Origin: CAVDHB01 sp963608705
GTDB taxonomy: Bacteria > Bacteroidota > Bacteroidia > Bacteroidales > Bacteroidaceae
Assembly: GCA_963608705.1 (NCBI GenBank)
Contig: CAVDHB010000011.1
Location: 1-20,298, forward strand
Length of the DNA: 20,298 nucleotides
Direction: 5' to 3'
Both the position numbers and the translations under genes were made by a program. How positions within the stretch are numbered: position 1 is the first letter of the stretch; the number at the start of each line of letters is the position of its first letter. Of the stretch, positions 17,919-20,298 are shown piece by piece. The notes under the pieces are model-generated. The model saw nothing but the letters and a program-made list of their open reading frames with translations. It was not told the DNA's origin and searched no databases.

Positions 17919-19724
17919 ATGAAACTAAATTGGAAACAGATAGGACGCAGTTTAGGACTGGTCGCAGTATGCGGCAGTCTTTTCTACGCCTGCACGCAAT
18001 ATGAGACGCCTGCCTCCATCGCCGGACAAGGAGGTACGCAGGAAGAAGATTCCACTATGAAGGAAATCGCTCGCAAGGTATTGTGGGTGAACATTGACGG
18101 AGCCAGAGGATCCGTAGTAAAACAGGCGGTGGAAAGTGGACAGATGCCTAACTTGAAAAAGATGTTGGAACACAGTAAGTACACATTTCAGGGGCTGGCG
18201 GATACGCATGAATATGTGTCTTCTGGCAGATCATTGACAGGGGAAGATCCTGTCACGTGGGCCTCTATGCTTACAGGAATGAATTCTGGAATACATCGGA
18301 TTTATGACACCTCGTATACGCCGGATTTATATGTAGGAGAAGATCCTGAGAGTGATGAGGTGGATTTTACTTCTAATATCGTTCAACAAATCACAAATAG
18401 CGGAAAAGAAGTGAAGATGTCCATGGTGTCTCCTTGGAAATATTTGAATAATTGGGTGTCGAATATAAATTCTGTGGAGACAACTCAGGGGGATGATGAA
18501 ACGAAATCTGTCTTGTTGGAGCAACTTGCAAACAAAGACTTTTCGTTGACTATTGCTTCATTGCGAGGAGTGCAAGATGCAGGGTGTCAGGGTGGTTTCA
18601 TTAGTGGTAATCAAAATTATATGGCGGCTCTGAAAAAAGCCGATGAAACACTTGGTGAGCTGTTAAACAGTGTAGAGAAACGTCCACAAGCTTCCTTTGA
18701 GGATTGGTTAGTTTGTGTGACATCCGATCATGGCGGAACGGCGCAAGGTACTTATGGCGGAGCGAGTGATGCAGAAAGAGACATATTTGGTGTATTCTAC
18801 TATAATCACTACAAAAAGAAGGAAATGAATGGGAAGATGATGGAAGTGGTTCAATTCCCGCAGTCTCAAGATGTAGAGTATGCTTCTTTTAAGGATAAAG
18901 AAGGCAGGTATGCGATTTCTTATTCAGCAGCCTTTTCTATCGAGGCGAATATCAGAACACTTCCTAATGAAGCTGGGGGTTATGATGCGAACTGGAGGAG
19001 TATGATAGGAAAAACTACCGCAGGCAAAGGTTGGGGTGTGAGATATGAGAGAACTACGGCGAAAGTGAGTGTTAACTCTACAAATGCGGGGATGTTAAAA
19101 GAAAACATCGGAACAATAGGAAACGCTAAATGGCATCCCATATTTGCGGGAGTACAGAAGATGACAAGTAATCAAGTCCGTAAATTCCAAACTTCTTTTG
19201 ACGGTAATAGGATGGTGTATAAAGATATTGAACACGACGGTTATGGTTCTTTGGACTCATTGGATTTCAAGGTTGGAGGGGACAATTTAGGAATACCTTG
19301 GCAGGTGTCCTCCATAAGAATTTGGAATACTTTCTTGGATGACAATACCGTAAAAAATAACATGAGCTTGGAAACGATTCCCTTCTCGCATAAATATTAT
19401 AAGAATTTGCTGGGTGAATGGAGATTCAGTCGTGAGTACATGAGGAACGACACGGTGTTGAAAAACTTAGTGAAAGGAGCGCCTGACTTGGTTTTTAGAA
19501 ATAATCATAAGCCTCGTTTTGTAAAAGTGGCTAACACCCTTCCTCCTTATGTGCAAAGCGGTAATCTGATAATGGAGAATACACTGCCGCTTCCTAATAT
19601 TCTGTATTGGTTGTTGGGATCCAGTGCCTCCACCTCTTCTTTAGATGGTTCCATGTTTTTGCAGCTGTACAACACCGAGGAGCAGTGGCGTGAGATGGAG
19701 AAATTAGAAGCGAAGTCACGATAA
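17919..19724 (+). CDS. Alkaline-phosphatase-superfamily-like lipoprotein with LamG/DUF4983-like C-terminus
   Basis: Last gene of the operon; 601-aa lipoprotein (LFYAC, Cys25), preceded by AAGGAAG, one of the few Shine-Dalgarno-like sequences here. The phosphatase-like domain covers about 52-300: KVLWVNIDGARG with Asp60, PVTWASMLTG at 111-120, GVQDAGCQGGF at 217-227, and TSDHGG at 268-273. Asp60, Asp220, Asp270 and His271 are retained, but the His expected after D-x-x is Cys223 and the His expected in the GxHGG segment is Tyr279. Activity is doubtful. A LamG-like sandwich follows (AFSIEANIRT at 338-347, SSIRIWNTFLDD at 464-475), then the DUF4983-like tail (LLGEWRF at 497-503). It is a paralogue of the gene at 13869, less degraded in the active site. 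From about 18330 on, base composition turns AT-richer. Confidence 0.77.
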   Translation: MKLNWKQIGRSLGLVAVCGSLFYACTQYETPASIAGQGGTQEEDSTMKEIARKVLWVNIDGARGSVVKQAVESGQMPNLKKMLEHSKYTFQGLADTHEYVSSGRSLTGEDPVTWASMLTGMNSGIHRIYDTSYTPDLYVGEDPESDEVDFTSNIVQQITNSGKEVKMSMVSPWKYLNNWVSNINSVETTQGDDETKSVLLEQLANKDFSLTIASLRGVQDAGCQGGFISGNQNYMAALKKADETLGELLNSVEKRPQASFEDWLVCVTSDHGGTAQGTYGGASDAERDIFGVFYYNHYKKKEMNGKMMEVVQFPQSQDVEYASFKDKEGRYAISYSAAFSIEANIRTLPNEAGGYDANWRSMIGKTTAGKGWGVRYERTTAKVSVNSTNAGMLKENIGTIGNAKWHPIFAGVQKMTSNQVRKFQTSFDGNRMVYKDIEHDGYGSLDSLDFKVGGDNLGIPWQVSSIRIWNTFLDDNTVKNNMSLETIPFSHKYYKNLLGEWRFSREYMRNDTVLKNLVKGAPDLVFRNNHKPRFVKVANTLPPYVQSGNLIMENTLPLPNILYWLLGSSASTSSLDGSMFLQLYNTEEQWREMEKLEAKSR

Positions 19725-19750
19725 TCAGTGAATGTTTCAATATATGTGTG

Positions 19751-19790
19751 AAGACCGTTCTTGCGGGGAAACCTGCCAGGACGGTCTTTT
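19751..19790 (+). terminator. Rho-independent terminator of the operon
   Basis: Arms 19751-19767 and 19772-19788 pair over 17 positions with two G-T wobbles and one mismatch, closed by a GAAA tetraloop (19768-19771). TTTT at 19787-19790 and a further TTTT at 19797-19800 follow. It lies 26 bp after the stop of the last gene, as expected for the end of the transcript. The left arm begins AAGACCGT and the right ends ACGGTCTT, so the hairpin could also slow transcription arriving from the other strand. Confidence 0.88.
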
Positions 19791-19809
19791 GTATGGTTTT
19801 GATTATGTG

Positions 19810-19914
19810 TCAGGGGATGAAAAAGCAGCAAACAGCTCTTTCACTGTTTGAACGAATGTGTTGTCTTCCGCGCAGGAGGAAAAAATTGACAGCTATATTG
19901 GGGTAATACTTCAT
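19810..19914 (-). CDS. Doubtful 34-codon open reading frame
   Basis: An ATG at 19914 (complement) opens a 34-codon frame beginning MKYYPNIAVNFFLL. It lies about 60 nt downstream of the predicted start of the minus-strand transcript, which is the only reason to record it. There is no good ribosome-binding site (ACAGGT just upstream) and the product resembles nothing I recognise. It may be chance. Confidence 0.15.
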   Translation of the reverse strand: MKYYPNIAVNFFLLRGRQHIRSNSERAVCCFFIP

Positions 19915-19917
19915 ACC

Positions 19918-19978
19918 TGTATAAAATAAAAGTTCCACCCTGGTACGCTGTGCTGGGCAAGAAGCGTGGTGGACTCTG
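19918..19978 (-). ncRNA. Candidate short hairpin RNA or promoter-proximal attenuator on the minus strand
   Basis: Positions 19931-19975 form a hairpin: AGT plus CCACC plus ACGC (31-33, 35-39, 45-48) pair with GCGT, GGTGG and ACT (64-67, 68-72, 73-75), giving 12 base pairs with two bulges and a 15-nt loop. Read on the minus strand, the hairpin is followed directly by TTTTATTTTAT, like an intrinsic terminator. The predicted transcription start from the promoter at 19985-20017 falls only a few bases before the hairpin. The product would be a very short RNA, or the hairpin is a leader structure of a longer one. I do not recognise it as a named RNA family. Confidence 0.35.
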
Positions 19979-19984
19979 TCGTCG

Positions 19985-20017
19985 CAAAGATACAAAGTTT
20001 TTTTCTTCACTGCCAAA
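19985..20017 (-). promoter_or_regulatory. Bacteroidetes-type promoter on the minus strand
   Basis: CAAAGATA at 19985-19992 reads TATCTTTG on the minus strand, a full match to the Bacteroidetes -7 box TAnnTTTG. CAAA at 20014-20017 reads TTTG, the -33 box, with a 21-nt spacer, within the usual 19-21 range. It points away from the edge-proximal region and towards the operon terminator. No recognised gene lies downstream on that strand. Confidence 0.55.
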
Positions 20018-20114
20018 TATTTATATGGAAATATACAGAATTTTAATCACTACAAAACGAAATGTGATTATCCGTAAACATACCACTCTCCTGTCTTGCA
20101 CGTTGCAACAAGTA

Positions 20115-20136
20115 GAGATGCGATTCATCGCATCTC
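20115..20136. repeat. Palindrome 1 (9-bp arms, TTCA loop)
   Basis: GAGATGCGA and TCGCATCTC are perfect inverted repeats around TTCA. The core is the same as that of the palindrome at 20199-20220 apart from one exchanged base pair. Confidence 0.8.
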
Positions 20137-20198
20137 CACATTCATCAGTGATGAATTGTATCTGTGATAGGTAAGATATTAAAACACCATGAAAAGCG

Positions 20199-20220
20199 GA
20201 GACGCGATAAATCGCGTCTC
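20199..20220. repeat. Palindrome 2 (10-bp arms, AA loop)
   Basis: GAGACGCGAT and ATCGCGTCTC are perfect inverted repeats around AA. It is the GC-richer counterpart of the palindrome at 20115-20136. Its arms and spacing resemble short hairpin repeats scattered in many bacterial genomes. Confidence 0.8.
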
Positions 20221-20251
20221 TACCTAAACAGTGGTATAATTGCGGATAATC

Positions 20252-20281
20252 ATTGTATATTATTTAATCGTTGTATATTTG
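20252..20281 (+). promoter_or_regulatory. Possible promoter for a gene beyond the window
   Basis: TATATTTG at 20274-20281 matches the TAnnTTTG -7 box. ATTG at 20252-20255 is a near match to the TTTG -33 box with an 18-nt spacer, one short of the usual range. If real, transcription would start just inside the window end and serve a plus-strand gene outside it. Confidence 0.4.
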
Positions 20282-20298
20282 CATAAAGTTTCAACATC

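Larger units (their letters stand above)
20065..20252. repeat. MITE-like palindromic element with 23-bp imperfect terminal inverted repeats
   Basis: The left end TGATTATCCGTAAACATACC(ACT) at 20065-20087 and the reverse complement of 20230-20252 agree at 20 of 23 positions. Between them lie four separate inverted repeats (described as findings). There is no coding capacity and no clear target-site duplication at the borders, so the exact ends are inferred from where the similarity stops. This could be a non-autonomous transposable element or a REP/BIME-like repeat unit. Confidence 0.55.
19725..20298. other. 574-bp intergenic tail with no convincing protein gene
   Basis: This is the only stretch over 300 bp without a gene. 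It contains, in order, the operon terminator, a spacer of about 120 bp with a doubtful 34-codon minus-strand reading frame, a hairpin with a minus-strand promoter behind it, an AT-rich block, the palindrome-rich element, and a possible plus-strand promoter at the window edge. The open frames here, including one of 74 codons on the plus strand at 19950-20174, run through palindromes and show no protein-like composition. Confidence 0.7.

Noticed and set aside
19950..20174. 74-codon plus-strand open frame
   Set aside because: It runs through the hairpin, the promoter and the inverted repeats and has no protein-like features or ribosome-binding site.
19725..20298. tRNA, CRISPR array or phage attachment site in the tail
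   Set aside because: No cloverleaf, regularly spaced direct repeat or integrase-linked duplication is visible; the repeats here are inverted, not direct.

Overview
The window looks like a polysaccharide-utilisation-locus-type operon from a member of Bacteroidales (Bacteroides, Parabacteroides, Odoribacter or a relative; genus not resolvable by eye). Evidence: two SusC/SusD pairs, nine lipoproteins with a Cys-ended signal peptide, families largely confined to Bacteroidetes (DUF5007-, DUF5008- and DUF4983-like), weak Shine-Dalgarno signals, and TAnnTTTG-type promoter boxes in the only sizeable intergenic region.

Layout. Positions 1-111 hold a possible tail of an upstream gene and a short leader. 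From about 112 to 19724 there are eleven genes on the plus strand, with gaps of at most 28 bp and several overlaps, so they are very probably one transcription unit. Module A (112-6535) is SusC, SusD, a FAS1-like lipoprotein and a DUF5007-like lipoprotein. Module B (6564-13866) is a second SusC, SusD, a FAS1 lipoprotein and an IPT/TIG plus beta-propeller-like (DUF5008/delta-60) lipoprotein. Module C (13869-19724) is an alkaline-phosphatase-superfamily-like lipoprotein with a LamG-like region, an M60-peptidase-like lipoprotein with a C-terminal F5/8 (discoidin) domain, and a second alkaline-phosphatase-like/LamG lipoprotein. A strong hairpin terminator follows (19751-19790).

The 574-bp tail (19725-20298) holds the terminator, a minus-strand promoter that points into a hairpin followed by a T-rich tract (candidate small RNA), and a highly palindromic element of about 190 bp bounded by 23-bp imperfect inverted repeats (MITE-like). 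A possible plus-strand promoter at the end would serve a gene outside the window.

How the parts may work together (inference). The two SusC barrels and SusD lids would import ligands, and the other seven lipoproteins would form a surface-exposed binding and capture layer. No intact catalytic enzyme is visible. The M60-like protein has no HExxH motif. The first phosphatase-like protein has lost all but one of the expected metal ligands, and the second has lost two. The most interesting reading is therefore a binding or adhesion apparatus built from enzyme-derived scaffolds, possibly directed at host glycoproteins (M60, F5/8, LamG and FAS1 folds), rather than a standard glycan-degrading locus.
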